The notes beneath the pieces were generated by a model, which was given only the letters and a program-made list of their open reading frames with translations, made no database searches and was not told the origin of the DNA. From Stomorhina lunata (Eukaryota > Arthropoda > Insecta > Diptera > Rhiniidae), in the NCBI GenBank assembly GCA_933228675.1, contig OW121741.1:138039858-138103857 (forward strand): a DNA stretch of 64,000 bases, read 5' to 3'. Both the position numbers and the translations under genes were made by a program. Shown one piece after another: positions 10,323-23,315 of the stretch (its first letter is position 1; the number at the start of each line of letters is the position of its first letter).

Positions 10323-12080
10323 ACACTTTCAATAAGGTTCATTTGAAGCACCATCTCCATATAGTAATATATTGTAAATTTTCATGTTTGTCCTATGTTA
10401 AGCTTAACATTGCTGTTAAAACGGTTTACAGAGCTCTGTTAATTGCAAAATGTGCTCCGCTAAAAAGTGTGGTTTTTGTCTTTGCTAGTTAAATTCGAAG
10501 CCATTAAAGGGTTAATAATTTTTTTCCCTGAATATATGACAAATTAATCTTGAAGATTTTTATAATTTAATCACTTTAATATTGATTTTTGCTACATATG
10601 TATGTATGTAATTTAAATATTATTAATCGGAATTGTTTTATAAAAATCTAGACTTATTGTTTAATAGTAGCTTTTGGCTTTTATTTTTCATTCTCTTGTG
10701 ACCCGAACCAAGTACATACATATTTTAAAATGAATTCTCCTACAAGTTTTCAGACCAGGAACCTAACAAAAGATTCAATTCAATTTAATATTATTTTTTT
10801 TTCTTCATTGCAACTTGCCACATGTTGGGGGTGGTGCAAAGTCGTAAGTAAATGAAAAAGATTCAACATTCAATCTATTTAGCCACAATAAAAATACGGA
10901 CTAAGTACTTGGATGTGTAAATAAATACTTATGCGAATAAAAAGTAAAGTATTTGCTTTTCATATTTATTTATTTTTTCTTTCTTCTATTTCAATTAATT
11001 ACAATTTTTATTACATTTCAATAAAATCTTTTTTATTTTGTTCATTTAAATTGATTGCAAAATGAAGCGAACAGTTTGCTACTTACTAAAAGTTTTAAAG
11101 GGAAGAAGACAGAGGAATGGGGGTTCGAATCCAAGACTTTTGATTACATCTTCCATATCAAACTATTTACGCATTTATACTCACATGAGAACTTAAAGCA
11201 GTCGAAGAGGAGCATTTTGTTTCATATTTTAATGGCAAGTGGTTTATTTCTAACTTTAACCATTCATTCGTCCGTCTGTCCCTCAGTATGTCTGTCTGTC
11301 TATTTCTTACTCTGTACTACAAGTAGATTCACAAGATGATGGGGAAAAAACGGAAAAACTTGCATTATGAGGCGTTTTAAAAGCATAAATTAAAATTTTT
11401 ACGATTAGAAAAATGTAAATTGTTTAAAGATTAGAAGCACCAGAGAAACAAAACGAAATAAAAAGAAATTGCAATTTTAGTGATTAACATACATTCTGCT
11501 CCTCCATTAAACTAAAATAAAGATTTTAATCTTTATCTGTCATATTATGGCCGTTATTTATATATACTCATACTTTTTTTTCGAAGTTGAAAATTTTGAA
11601 TTTGAAACTTAAACGAGTGGCATCTAAATTAGCAAATATCTCCACTAATGATGATTTAAAGATCATTACAAACAACTTACTTTTGTGGTCAATACGTGAG
11701 CGGCGGCTGACTGTGAGTGGTCTGTGATTGCCTGGTTAAGTGCATAAAAGCCGCATCAAGACTCATCATCATTATTAGCCAGGCTGGAGCAACAGAGGCA
11801 GATAATATACAGCACAACTAGCTACAATACACCTCAACCATCATCAATGTACCATAAAAATGCTGAACACTTTTTTTCAACACATCATGCCACAACTAAA
11901 TGCCACACACACTCTCAGTCCTACTTTGGAAAGTGGCAAAAGGAACAAAAAAAGTCAGAGAAATATTTAATAGGTGGCAAGAGCTAGACAGTTCTTTAAA
12001 AGATTAGAATTAATTTTTCCTAATAAAACGTTAGAAATATTTTTTTTTTTTTTGGAAAAAGCAATATTTTCTAAAGAATA
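10323..12080. other. AT-rich spacer with one GC-richer island, no gene seen
   Basis: There is a (GTCY)n tract at about 11268-11300 (GTCCGTCTGTCCCTCAG type). A GC-richer, repeat-free island lies at about 11690-11960, with GAGCGGCGGCTGACTG and a TATA-like GCATAAAAG at about 11743. Such islands could be conserved regulatory sequence, but no transcript is evident. A GGGTTCGAATCC tract near 11121 is not part of a foldable tRNA. Confidence 0.5.
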
Positions 12081-13296
12081 CTTAAAAGGATGAAAAATTA
12101 TTCTATAGAAAATTTTTTTATCAAAAGTTTTCTATAGAAAATTGCAAAATTTGTTATCAAAAATTTTTCTATAGAAAATTTTTTAATCAGAAATTTTTGT
12201 ATAGAAAATTGCTAAACTTTTTTAACAAAAATTTTTCTATAGAAAATGTTTTCCATAGAAATTTTTTTTTATCAAAAATTTTTCTATAGACATTTTTTTT
12301 TATCAAAAATTTTTCTATAGAAAATTTTTTTATCAAAAATTTTTCCATAGAAAATTTTTTTATCAAAATTTTTTTTCAAAAATTTTTCTATAGAATTTTT
12401 TTTTATCAAAATAATTTATCTATAGACAATTTTTTATCAAAAATTTTTCTATTGAAAATTTCTAATCAAAAATTTGTTTATAGAATATTTTTTTTATCAA
12501 AAATTTTTCTATAGGAAATTATTTTCTCAAAAATTTTTTTTATTAAAAATTTTTTTATAAAAAATTTCCAAATTTTTCTTTTAAAAAATTTTTCTATATA
12601 AAATTTTTTTATCAAAAATTTTTCCATAGAAAATTTTTTATCAAAAATTTTTCTATAGAAATTTTTTTTATCAAAAAAATTTATCTATAGACAATTTTTT
12701 ATCAAAAATTTTTCTATAGAAAATTTCTTATCAAAAATTTGTCTGTAGAATATTTTGTTATCAAAAATATTTCTATAGAAAATTTTTTTCTCAAAAATTT
12801 TTTTTATTAAAAATTTTTCAATAAAATATTGGCAAATTTTTCTTATTAAAAATTTAGCTATATAAAATTTTTTTATCAAAAATTTTTCTATAGAAAATTG
12901 CAAAATTTTTTTATTAAAAATTTTTCTGTAGAAAATTTTTTTATTAAAAATTTTTCTATATACAATTTTTTTGATCAAAAATGTTTCTATAGAAATTTTT
13001 TATTAAAAACTTTTCTATAGAAAATTTTTTTATCAAAAATTTTTCTATAGAAAATTTTTTATCAAGAATTTTTCTATAGAAAATTTTTTATCAAGAATTT
13101 TTCTACAGAAATTTTTTTTTTCAAAAATTTTTCTATAGAAAATTTTTTTTATCAAAAATTTTTCTATAGAAAATTTTTTTCAAGAATTTTTCTACAGAAA
13201 ATTTTTTTCTCAAAATTTTTTGTATAGAAAATGTTTTTCTCAAAATTTTTTGTATAGAAAATTTTTTTCTCAAAATTTTTCTATAGGAAATTTTTT
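12081..13296 (+). repeat. 30-bp minisatellite, third array (family I)
   Basis: This carries the same unit type and orientation as the 4859-6958 array, but is more heterogeneous. Units with CTATAGACAA, CTACAGAA and TTTTTCTC in place of TTTTTATC are common, and GAAAATTGCAAAATTTTTTT inserts recur (about 12139, 12205, 12897). There is local duplication: the run containing AATTTATCTATAGACAATTT occurs near 12413 and 12669. It is followed directly by tail copy 3. Confidence 0.9.
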
Positions 13297-13430
13297 GCAC
13301 GATTCAAATTCCAACTGAATGCTTTTAATCCCATTTTCACGAGTTTCATTAATGATCGTGATATTTACGAAAATAGCGAAAAGTCTTCGGCTTCTAGTAT
13401 TATGGGTTGCCTACTTATAAATGCTTATAA
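13297..13430 (+). repeat. Composite repeat tail, copy 3 (5'-truncated)
   Basis: It begins at GCACGATTCAAATTCC, immediately after the last minisatellite unit. It matches the distal part of copy 2, with CAAATTCCAACTGAATG, TTTTCACGAGTTT, a GATCGTGATATTTACGAAAA motif and CGGCTTCTAGTATTATGGG plus TTGCCTA. The first half of the tail is absent. Confidence 0.8.
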
Positions 13431-15539
13431 ATTATATTAATAAAAGGTATTTTTGTCAATGATCGGGAACTTCAAGGTCTATTTTGAAGAGGTCAATTCT
13501 ATTGATTCCCCGCGGAAGTGTTTCCCCCCAGTTATGATATAAACAAATTCAAATCCTCATAACATATTTTCCTAGTTCCAACACAAGCTTTTCATATGTA
13601 GTGGTAAAAAAGTACTAAAAATTTGTTTGCTATATAAGAATCTATACATAGATTAAAAAAGTACCAAACCTTATACAAATTCAAAAATTATGGAATAAAT
13701 GTTTAATGTTTATTGGTTAAAAAATAAGTGCTTACTTCATATTTGGACCTATTTTCCAAGACACCAAACATTTTTCTTGTATTTTGATAATCGTGATGTT
13801 TGTTATGCCAAAGACAATATATGTAAAGATATTGCACTCCAAACACAAAACACAAATAAACATACATTTCATGAGCTCGGGTGTGTGTTTTAGCTTTCTC
13901 TCATTGGGTAATAGTGTTCATTAGTTATTTCCGAATTAAAGCAAAAGCGGTATACTTTCTTTTTTATGGGACTTTTCAAAACGACCATACGGCAAATCAA
14001 TGTATGGAATTGCAACATCTTTATATTATGGAGTCTTTGGTCATGGTCGAAAAACGTTTGACAAACTCGATATGCGAGTTTTTGCTATGGGTCCACATTT
14101 AACACCCTAGCCTATAAATTTTAATTAGTTTCAATATATTTTATATCCATTAACGCTATTAAGGAGATACATTATTAACAAAAATTAAAAAACACTTTAA
14201 TTTTACCCTCTGAGACATCTTAATAGTTCGATTTTTCCAAATAGTACCAATGATTGTAGGCTCATTTTAGGTAAATCAAGGCTCAATTTGTACTAGTTTT
14301 CAATGCCATTAGCTGTTTAGGTTACCTCTTAAACAAAAAACTACCAAAATATTTTAGTACTAAAGAATACCTTGTAATGAATTGTAAACTTTCTACTAGG
14401 TGTTTGCTTAATATTTGGTACTAGAAAATAAATACCTTATCAATAAACTCTTTTACTAAAACCAACTCCGCATTTGGATCATCAGAAAAACAGGTGCTTG
14501 ATTTTATGGTATTTGAGCAAAATTATGCCAAACATGACTAAAGCGAAAAAACAATAAAGAGCCTCAATATGTTTTAGTACTTAAGAGTTAAATTTCAGAA
14601 CATGAATGACTTGTTTATTTCTGATACGCGAAAAAATAGGCATCAAAACAAAATCTTTACGACTCAATTATAAAAATGCATTAAATTGGCAAAAAAATGT
14701 GGATTTAATTTTTAATGTCATTTAGCATGATTTTGCTGAACAAAACAAACATTTGAAAATAAAGATATATAACATCAGCTAAAATGCAAAAGGAGGTAAG
14801 TGACAAAAATATAAAAATATTTTTGCATTTTTTTTGGGTGATTTTAATGAAAATAATTGGCACTTAAGTCCTTTTGTATTTTAGGTGACGTTTAATTTTA
14901 TTACTAAAAATCCTAGGTTCCAAGTTTAATGTAATAATATTTGAAAAGAAATTATTACTAATTAATTAATTTATAAAACGCTAAGGTGGAGTGTAATAAA
15001 ATAAATACATCTTTCTAACAAATTCAAAGAGGCGCCAGCTTAGGCATTTTTTGAAATCATCAAAGAATGACAGGATATAAACAAAGAAAAAAAGATGAAG
15101 TGGAATCAAAACAAAGATGCCTAATAGACACTCAAAACTCAAATCTTCCGCCAGTTTAAAAAAAAATAACTTCAAGTTAAAATAAACATTTTAGGAAACC
15201 TAAATTTGTTTCTTAATATCTTGTAGTTTTTTTCGGCTGTCAAAATTTTTTAAGCTTTCTATCATTCGAATACTAAACAAAATTTTACATGATGATTAAC
15301 CTTTAAATTTTAAGGTTAAACATTATTTGTATCAAAATTTCCTGTGTAAACATTTAATGTAAAATAGACCAGATTCTTTAAAAAACTGACAGTTTAAGAC
15401 TTAACATTCGAAATATTTAGATTGAGGTGTAAAAAAGAGGAAGTATTTTATATTGGTAGAATTAAAGAATTTTTGATAAAAGACGGAAACGAAAATAAAT
15501 TTACATTTTTGAAAATATACGTATATACGAATTTTTAAA
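13431..15539. other. AT-rich unique sequence, no gene seen
   Basis: Short frames (13699-13893, 13881-14102, minus 14981-15175) show no domain, no splice-supported continuation and no codon-like composition. AAAAAAGTAC motifs are scattered (about 13600, 13660, 14330). Nothing else is supported. Confidence 0.6.
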
Positions 15540-17400
15540 AAATTTACTATTTATAGACAAATTTTCTAAATTTTGCTATTTAGACGGAAAATTTGCAATA
15601 GTTCACTATTTATAGGGAATTTTATTTTTATAGGGAAATTTGAAAAAATTTCACTATTTGTATAGAGAAATTTTCAAAATTTCACTATTTTTATAGGGAA
15701 ATTTTCAAAGTTTCACTATTTTTGCAGGGATATTTTCACAATTTCACCATCTATAGTGAAATTTTCAAAATTTAACTTTTTTTTGCGAAATTTTCAAAAT
15801 TTCACTATTTTTAAAGGGAAATTTTCAAAATTTCACTATTTTTATAGGGAAATTTTCAAAATTATCTTCTTTCTACAGAAAATTTTTCATAATTTTTCTA
15901 TTTTTATAAGGAAATTTTCAAAATTTCCCATATTTTTATAGGGAAATTTTCAAAATTTCCCTATTTTTATAGGGAAATTTTAAAATTTTCCCTATTTTAT
16001 AAAGAAATTTTCAAAATTTCCCCATTTAAACTGGGAAATTTTCAAAATTTTAATAGGAACATTTTCAGGGATCTCCCTATTTGATAGGGAAATTTTCAGG
16101 GATTTCCCTATTTTATAGGAAAATTTTCAATATTTTCCTATTTTTATAGAGAAATTTTCAAAATTTCCCTATTTTTATAGGGAAATTTTAAAATTTTAGT
16201 ATTTTTAAAGGGAAATTTTCAAAATTTTCCTATTTTTATAAGGAAATTTTCAAAATTTCCCTATTTTTATAGAGAAATTTTCCCCATTTTTATTGGGAAA
16301 TTTTCAAAATTTCCCTATTTTTATAGGGAAATTTTCAAAATTTCCCTATTTTTATAGGGAAATTTTCAAAATTTCCCTATTTTTACAGGGAAATTTTCAA
16401 AATTTCCCTATTTTTACAGGGAAATTTTCAAAATTTTCCTATTTTTATAGGGAAATTTTAAAAATTTTCCAATTTTTATAGGGAAATTTTCAAAATTTCC
16501 CTATTTTTATAGGGAAATTTTCAAAATTTTTATAGGGAAATTTTCAAAATTTCCCTATTTTTATAGGGAAATTTTCAAAATTTCCCTATTTTTATAGGGA
16601 ATTTTCAAAATTTCCCTATTTTTATAGGGAAATTTTCAAAATTTCACTATCTTTATAGGAAAATTTTTTTGAAATTTTTATAGGGAAATTTTCAAAATTT
16701 CCCTATTTTTATAGGGAAATTTTCAAAATTTCCCTATTTTTATAGGGAAATTTTCAAAATTTCCCTATTTTTATAGGGAAATTTTCAAAATGTTCCTATT
16801 TTAGAGGGAAGTTTTCAAAATTTCCCTATTTTTATAGGGAAATTTTCAAATTTTCCCTATTTTTATAAAGAAATTTTCTAAATTTTCCTATTTTTATAGG
16901 GAAATTTTTAAAATTTCACTATCTTTATAGGAATTTTTTTTTGAAATTTTGAAATTTTAATAGGGAAATTTTCAAAATGTCCCTATTTTTATAGGGAAAT
17001 TTTCAAAATTTCCCTATTTTTATAGGGAAATTTTCAAAATTTCCCTATTTTTATAGGGAAATTTTCAAAATTTCCCTATTTTTATATAGGGAAATTTTCA
17101 AAATTTCCCTATTTTTATATAGGGAAATTTTCAAAATTTCCCTATTTTTATATAGGGAAATTTTCAAAATTTCCCTATTTTCATATAGGGAAATTTTCAA
17201 AATTTCTCTATTTTTATAGGGAAATTTTCAAAATTTCCCTTTTTTTATAGGGAAATATTCAAAATTTCCCTATTTTTGTAGGGAAATTTTCAAAATTTCC
17301 CTATTTTTATAAAGAAATTTTCTAAATTTTCCTATTTTTATAGGGAAATTTTCAAAATTTCACTATCTTTATAGGAAAATTTTTAAAATTTTAAAATTTC
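15540..17400 (+). repeat. 31-bp palindromic minisatellite block 1 (family II)
   Basis: The exact 31-bp period is visible at 16320-16380. The unit is built from two inverted repeats: GGGAAATTTT and AAAATTTCCC around a single C, then CCCTAT and ATAGGG around TTT. Every unit can therefore fold on itself in two registers. The centre (about 16290-17290) is highly homogeneous and the left edge more diverged (TTTCACTATTT variants). Some units near 17090-17190 carry an extra TA (TTTTTATATAGGG, 33 bp). Open frames such as 16293-16481 are periodic artefacts. Confidence 0.95.
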
Positions 17401-18480
17401 CATATTTTTCATTTGTAAAAACTTTTTCGTTGCCACCTTTTAATACGCATGTGTTAAAAACTAAAGTTTATATCTACATCAAATTATTGTATCCAAATTT
17501 AAGACCTAAAAATCTTGTATATCTTAGCTAAATGTATATTAAAATCTTTGAGATTAGAAAAGTTCCATTTAAGATTGAAAAGTAATTTCTTAAGGAAAAT
17601 AGGAACTCAATTTATGCTTGAAGAAATACCTCACTCAATGTCTGAAATAAAACTTATGCATTAATCAAATGCGTCCGTCTACTTGAGTTTATGCTTTGCA
17701 GCATAAAATCACTCATTCACTCATGGACTCTGTCAGTCAGTCACTCTTCACTCATGGAATCGGGGTAATGGTAGTGTTTATGCTTTCAGACTGGCTGCTG
17801 CTATCGGTAGCATTTTCCATGTTGGCCATAAGAATGTCGTAAAATTATTTTTATTGCATTTGTTTTCTTTCCAATTTTACGACACAAACGCAAAACCCCC
17901 AGAAGAAAACAACAAGATCCAAATTAAACTCTATTCTCGCTCCCCAAAAGCAAATAAAATATAAAGAATTTTAGTAATGTCTAAAATGTTTAGTCAGCAT
18001 CTAAGAATTTTACCCATCCATCCATCCACTCACTCAGATATTCCCAGCCAGTCTCCAGCCAAAAACCATTTATCTACCTTTACGATAAACATTTTAGCCA
18101 TAATTGTAACAGCAGTGAGGAAATTTTGTGTTAAAGAATCTTAGGAATCTGCTTGTTATAAAAAATATGAAAATAGATTTGGATCTTTTAATTTTATTGT
18201 AGATTTTAGAAAAATTGTGGTAATAATTTCTTTGTAATTTTGTTTTTTAACAATTCAAAATTTCTTTTAATTAAAACATGATTTACGATATGTTTAGCTC
18301 ACCACTGTATTTTTTTTAATAAAAGATTTAAAGATTTGATTTTGAATCGTCAGCAGTTGTAAATGGAAGAAAATCGTATAATCAAAATAAATATTTATGA
18401 TTTTGTTTTGTTTGTTAGAGAACAGCAGACAAATAGACTGTTTTACATACTCATATAAAAGGAAATTTCTTTCTTATTAC
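17401..18480. other. Spacer between minisatellite blocks 1 and 2, no gene seen
   Basis: Largely unique sequence. A GC-richer patch lies at about 17670-17840, with repeated CACTCA and CAGTCAGTCACTC words and GGCTGCTGCTATCGG. A CCATCCATCCACTCACTC tract lies near 18016. No open frame of interest. Confidence 0.55.
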
Positions 18481-20320
18481 AGTTAGTGACAAATTTTAGT
18501 ACTTAAAGGGAATTTTTTCAAAATTTTAAAATATTTAAGAACATTTTCAAAAATTTCTCAATTTAAAAGTAAAATTTTGTAATTTTATTATTTTGAAGAT
18601 TCTTAACTATCTATAGAAAAATTATGAAAATTTACTTTTTATTGGGAACTTTTCAAAATTTAAATATTTATAGGGAAATTTCTAAAAATTCATTATTTAC
18701 AGGAAAATTTGCAAAAATTTAATAGGGAAATTTGTAAAATTTGATTATTTATAGGTAAATTGAAAACCTTTAATAAGTTTTCAAAACTTTACTATTTATT
18801 TGAAATTTGAAAATTTCTCTATAGGGGAATTTTTGAAATTTTTTTATATATAGAATAATTTTGAAAATTTTCTTTTCATAGGGAAAGTTCCAAAACTTTG
18901 CTATTTGTAGCAAAATTTGTCAATTTCATTATTTATAGGCAAACTTCCAAAATGTTACTATTGACTGGGAAATTTTTATAATTTATTTATAGGGATATTT
19001 TAAAAAATTTCAATTTATAGGAAAATTTGCAAAATTTAAATTTTATAGGAAAATTTCATTATTTATAAAGAATTTAGCAAAATTTTACAAATTATAGGAA
19101 AACTTTGAAAATTTTAGAGAATATTAAGAATATTATCAAAACTTCACTATTTTAAAGAAAATTTTTAAAAATTTACAATTTTTTTCTGAATATTTTCAAA
19201 ATTTTACTATTTTTATAGGAAATTTTCAAAATTTCACTATTTTTATAGGAAATTTTCAAAACTTCACTATCTTTATCAGAAAATTTTACTATTTTTATAG
19301 AAAATTTTCAAAATTTCTCTATCTTTGTAGGAAAATTTCCAAATTTTCCAATTTATATAGAAAATGTTCATAACTTTACAAATTTTCAAAATTTCACTAT
19401 TTTTATAGAAAATTTTTAAAACTTCACTATTTTTACCAGAAAATTTCACTATTTTTATAGGTAATTTTCAAAATTTTATTATATTTATAGAAAATTTTTA
19501 CTATGTTTATCATAAAATTTCACTATTTTTATAGGATACTTTTAAAACTTTGCTATTTTTATAGGAAATTTTCAAAATTTCTCTATTATTATAGAAAATT
19601 TTTTAAAATGTCAATATTTTTATTAGAAAATTTCACTATTTTTAAAGGAAATTTTCAAAATTTCACTATTTTTATAGGGAAATTTTACTATTTTTTTAGG
19701 AAAATTTTTAAATTCACTATTTTCATAGGGAAATTTAAAAAGTTTCACTATTTTTTGATTAAATTTTCAAAATTTCACAATTTTTTTGAAAGAATTTTCA
19801 AAATTTCAAAATTTTTTTGAAAGAATTTTTAAAATTACATTATTTTTCTAGGAAATTTTTAAAATTTTATTATTTTTTTTAGGGAAATTTTCAAAACTTT
19901 TTATCAGAAAATTTATTTTTTATTTATTTATTATTTTTATTATTTTTCTAGAGAAATTTTAAAAATTTTACTATTTTTATACGGAAATTTGCTATTGAAA
20001 TTTTTTGAATTTTAAATATATTGAAATTTTCCAACGCAAACAGTAAAATTTTTTAAATTTTTCTATTAAAAAAAGATTTTAAAATTTTTTTAATAAGCAA
20101 TTTTTCAAAATTTTACTGTTTGTGTTGGAAAATTTCAATATATTTAAGAAAATTCTAAAAATTTCTTATAAAAAAATTTAAAAAATCCTTTAAAAAACAA
20201 AATTTGTTAATTTATTCTATAGTATTGAAATCTTTAAATTTTTTATTTTAAAATAGCGAAATTTCAAATATTGCTTATAAATGTTGAATATTTCAAAATT
20301 TTTTTCTTCTAACTTTTTTT
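18481..20320 (+). repeat. 31-bp minisatellite block 2 (family II, diverged)
   Basis: It has the same orientation as block 1 and the unit form TATAGGAAATTTTCAAAA then TTTCACTATTTT. Units before about 19190 are strongly diverged and irregular in length; those at 19190-19720 are better preserved. The frame 19503-19820 is periodic and not a gene. The right edge contains an inverted repeat, listed separately. Confidence 0.88.
20008..20151. repeat. Imperfect inverted repeat at the edge of block 2
   Basis: The left arm (about 20008-20053) contains ATATTGAAATTTTCCAACGC and CAAACAGTAAAATTTT. The right arm (about 20106-20151) is its reverse complement with a G/A difference (GTTTGTGTTGG) and a few others. 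The arms are about 46 bp with a loop of about 52 bp. The arm sequence is not the minisatellite unit itself. Confidence 0.75.
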
Positions 20321-21565
20321 GTCGTTCACTGTTTCTTTTGCATTTAATAGTAAAAAGTCAAATAAACATTTTGTTTATCGTCTAATGCTATTTTTCATGT
20401 TCAACATTAACAAACAGTAAAAAGACGATGTTACTTAATTTGTCTAAAACCTGATGACGATGACTGCGACTACTGTTTGGCTATAAATATTTACATGTGA
20501 CTACATATGGGTCATTCCACACTAATGAGTAATAATACTCAAATAACCTAAATGTAAATGAAAACACAAAAAATTCGATTTTTTATAAAAAGTTTTTCTC
20601 GCAATACATAAAAAATAAAATGAAAATAACAATAATTTAAGCTCTCATTCTTGAAAACGTTAAAGAGGTTTACAAAATTCAAGCTTTATTTTATTTTTTT
20701 TTATCGCTCACTGTTCAAGGCATTTTAGTTCAATATCATACGGACATAATTAAATGTGTATGGAATTACCCATAAGTAAGTTTAAGTTGACGACTGCCTA
20801 CATTAGTGGCAGCAACAGCTTGCCAACAACTAATCTGCCACTATTTGTTGATGATAATTCGTTTTAACAAGAAAACCTGTGCAGAGGAGACACCAAATCA
20901 TGAGCAGCAGGAAAAACTACACAAAAATAAAAAACACCAGCAAATAATTTTATTGGAAAATAGTGCAAACATTTTTATATTGTTGTTGCTGGTGTTGTTT
21001 TTTCCTATTTGTGTCGTAGATAAATACAACCATTTTACAATTATAAATAATCATTTAAACATGTACAAAGAAAAAAAAATAGCTCGGAGCAATGGATGGG
21101 ATTATTTGCCAGCCACATGGGTGGCAGTGGATATCATAACAAATTAAGTAAATATTCAAATTAATGCCTTTTCTGATGCTGATTCTTTTTTTTTTATTTT
21201 AATAAAATTTAATAATGGAAATTATAAAAAAAATGTATTAAAAATTATTTATATGGATTTAATCATCACTATTTCTTAAGGTTTTATTTTGAAAAAATTT
21301 TAAGCAAATTTTGTGTTTTCTCCAACATTTTTAGCTGACAGCTTTAAAAGTATAAAACATTTTTAACATATTATTTTAAATTTCTCAAATTAATCAAAAT
21401 AAAGTTTGCACTATAACAATTCCTTATAAAAATAGCCAACAATCGCAGCATAAGAAGACTAAAATGTTGCAAGAGTAAAAACCAAAGATAATGCAAAAAA
21501 AAAGAAGAAAGTATGAATGTCGTTCAAGGCCGACCCTTTAAAAGCCTTCAAGTTTTATTGTTTAC
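20321..21565. other. Spacer between blocks 2 and 3, no gene seen
   Basis: The 113-codon frame at 20806-21147 is the longest non-repetitive one here. It is rich in Lys, Asn, Gln and His, has no recognisable domain and does not look like a conserved exon. Otherwise the spacer is unique AT-rich DNA. Confidence 0.55.
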
Positions 21566-23315
21566 ATTAAAATTTTAAGAATTTAAAAATTTTCCAATAT
21601 ATTTTAAAATTTTCCTATAAATTGAAATTTTGAAATTTCCCTATAAAAATAGTGAAATTTTGAAAATTAACTTATAAAAACACTGAGATTTTGAAAATGT
21701 CCCTGTCAAAATAGTGAAATTTTAAAAATGTCCTTTTGAAAAAAGAAATTTAAAAAATTTTCCTATATAAAAAACTTTTTTCAAAAATAGTAACATTTTT
21801 AAAATTTTCCTATAAAAGTGGTGAAATTTTCAATATTATAGTGAAACTTTGATATTTAAATAGTGAAATTTTGAAAATTTTACTATAAAAATAGTGAAAT
21901 TTTGAAAATTTCCCTTTAAAAATAATGAAATTTTGAAAATTTCCCTATAAAAATAGTGAAATTTTGAAAATTTCCCTATAAAAATAGTGAAATTTTGAAA
22001 ATTTGCGTATAAAAATAGTGAAATTTTGAAAATTTTCCTATAAAAATAGTGAAATTTTGAAAATTTCCTTATAAAAATAGTGAAATTTTGAAAATTTCCC
22101 TATAAAAATAGTGAAATTTTGAAAATTTCCCAATAAAAATAGTGAAATTTTGAAAATTTCCTAATAAAAATAGTGAAATTTTGAAAATTTCCCTATAAAA
22201 ATAGTGAAATTTTAAAAATTTCCCAATAAAAATAGTGAAATTTTGAAAATTTCCCTATAAAAATAGTGAAATTTTGAAAATTTCCCTATAAAAATAGTGA
22301 AATTTTGAAAATTATATTATAAAAATAGTGAAATTTTGAAAATTTCCCTATAAAAATAGCAAAATTTTATTAATTTTACCATAAAAACAGTGAAATTTTG
22401 AAAATTTCCCTATCAAAATAGTAAAATTTTGAAAATTTCCATATAAAAATAGTAAAATTTCAACAATTTTACTATAAAAAATTTTCCTACTTAAATCGTA
22501 AAATTTTTAAAATTTCTTTGTAAAAATAGTGAAATTTTAAATAATTCCCTATAAAAATAGTGAAATTTGAAAACTTCCCTATAAAAATAGGGAAATTTTT
22601 AAAGTTTCTCTATAAAAAGTTTCTCTATAAAAAGTTTTTAAAACATTGCTATAAAAAAAAGTTAAATTTCCTTATAAAAATAGTGAAATTTTGAACATTT
22701 TCCAATATATAGTGACGTTTTGAAAATTTTACAATAAAAATGGAGAAATTTGGAAAATATTTCTATAAAAAAAGTAAAATTTTGAAAACTTCCCTGTAAA
22801 AATAGTAAGATTTTTAAAATTTCCCTGTAAAAATTGTGAAACGCTTAAAATTTCCCTGCATTAATAGTGAAATTTTAAAAATGTTTCTATAAAAATATAG
22901 AAATTTTGAAAATTTCCCTATAAAAATAGTAAAATTTTGAAAATTTCCCTATTAAAACAGTGAAATTTTTAAAATTTCCCTATAAAAATAGTGAAATTTT
23001 AAAAAATTCCCTATAAAGATAGTGAAATTTTTAAAACTTATCTATAAAAATAAAGAAATTTTTAAAATTTCCCTTAAAATAGTATTTTTGAAAATTTTCT
23101 CTATAAAAAATCGTGATATTTTAAAAACTTCCCTGTGAAATTATGAAAATTTCGCTATAAAAATAGTGAAATATTGAAAATTTCCTGATAAAAACCGTGA
23201 AATTTTCAAAATTTCCCTATAAAAATAGTAAAATTTTAAAAATGTTCCTATAAAAATGTAAAAATTTCTCTATTAAAACAGTAAAAAAGTTCCTGCGAAA
23301 GTAGTGAAGTTTTTA
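21566..23315 (-). repeat. 31-bp minisatellite block 3 (family II, reverse orientation)
   Basis: The unit reads CCCTATAAAAATAGTGAAA then TTTTGAAAATTT, the reverse complement of the TTTCACTATTT form seen in blocks 2 and 7. The homogeneous core is about 21870-22310; the flanks are diverged. It forms the first reverse-oriented block, so it could pair with blocks 1, 2 or 7 in a transcript or cruciform. Confidence 0.93.

Noticed and set aside
10271..10492. 73-codon frame
   Set aside because: It starts within the composite repeat tail and the frame is not kept in the other two tail copies.
11055..11339. tRNA gene suggested by GGGTTCGAATCC near 11121
   Set aside because: There is no pairing T-stem on the 3' side, no A box at a suitable distance and no acceptor stem.
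20806..21147. 113-codon frame as a protein gene
   Set aside because: It is low in structure and rich in Lys/Asn/Gln/His, with no domain, no neighbouring exon and no repeat of conserved wording; a frame of this length is expected by chance in 64 kb.
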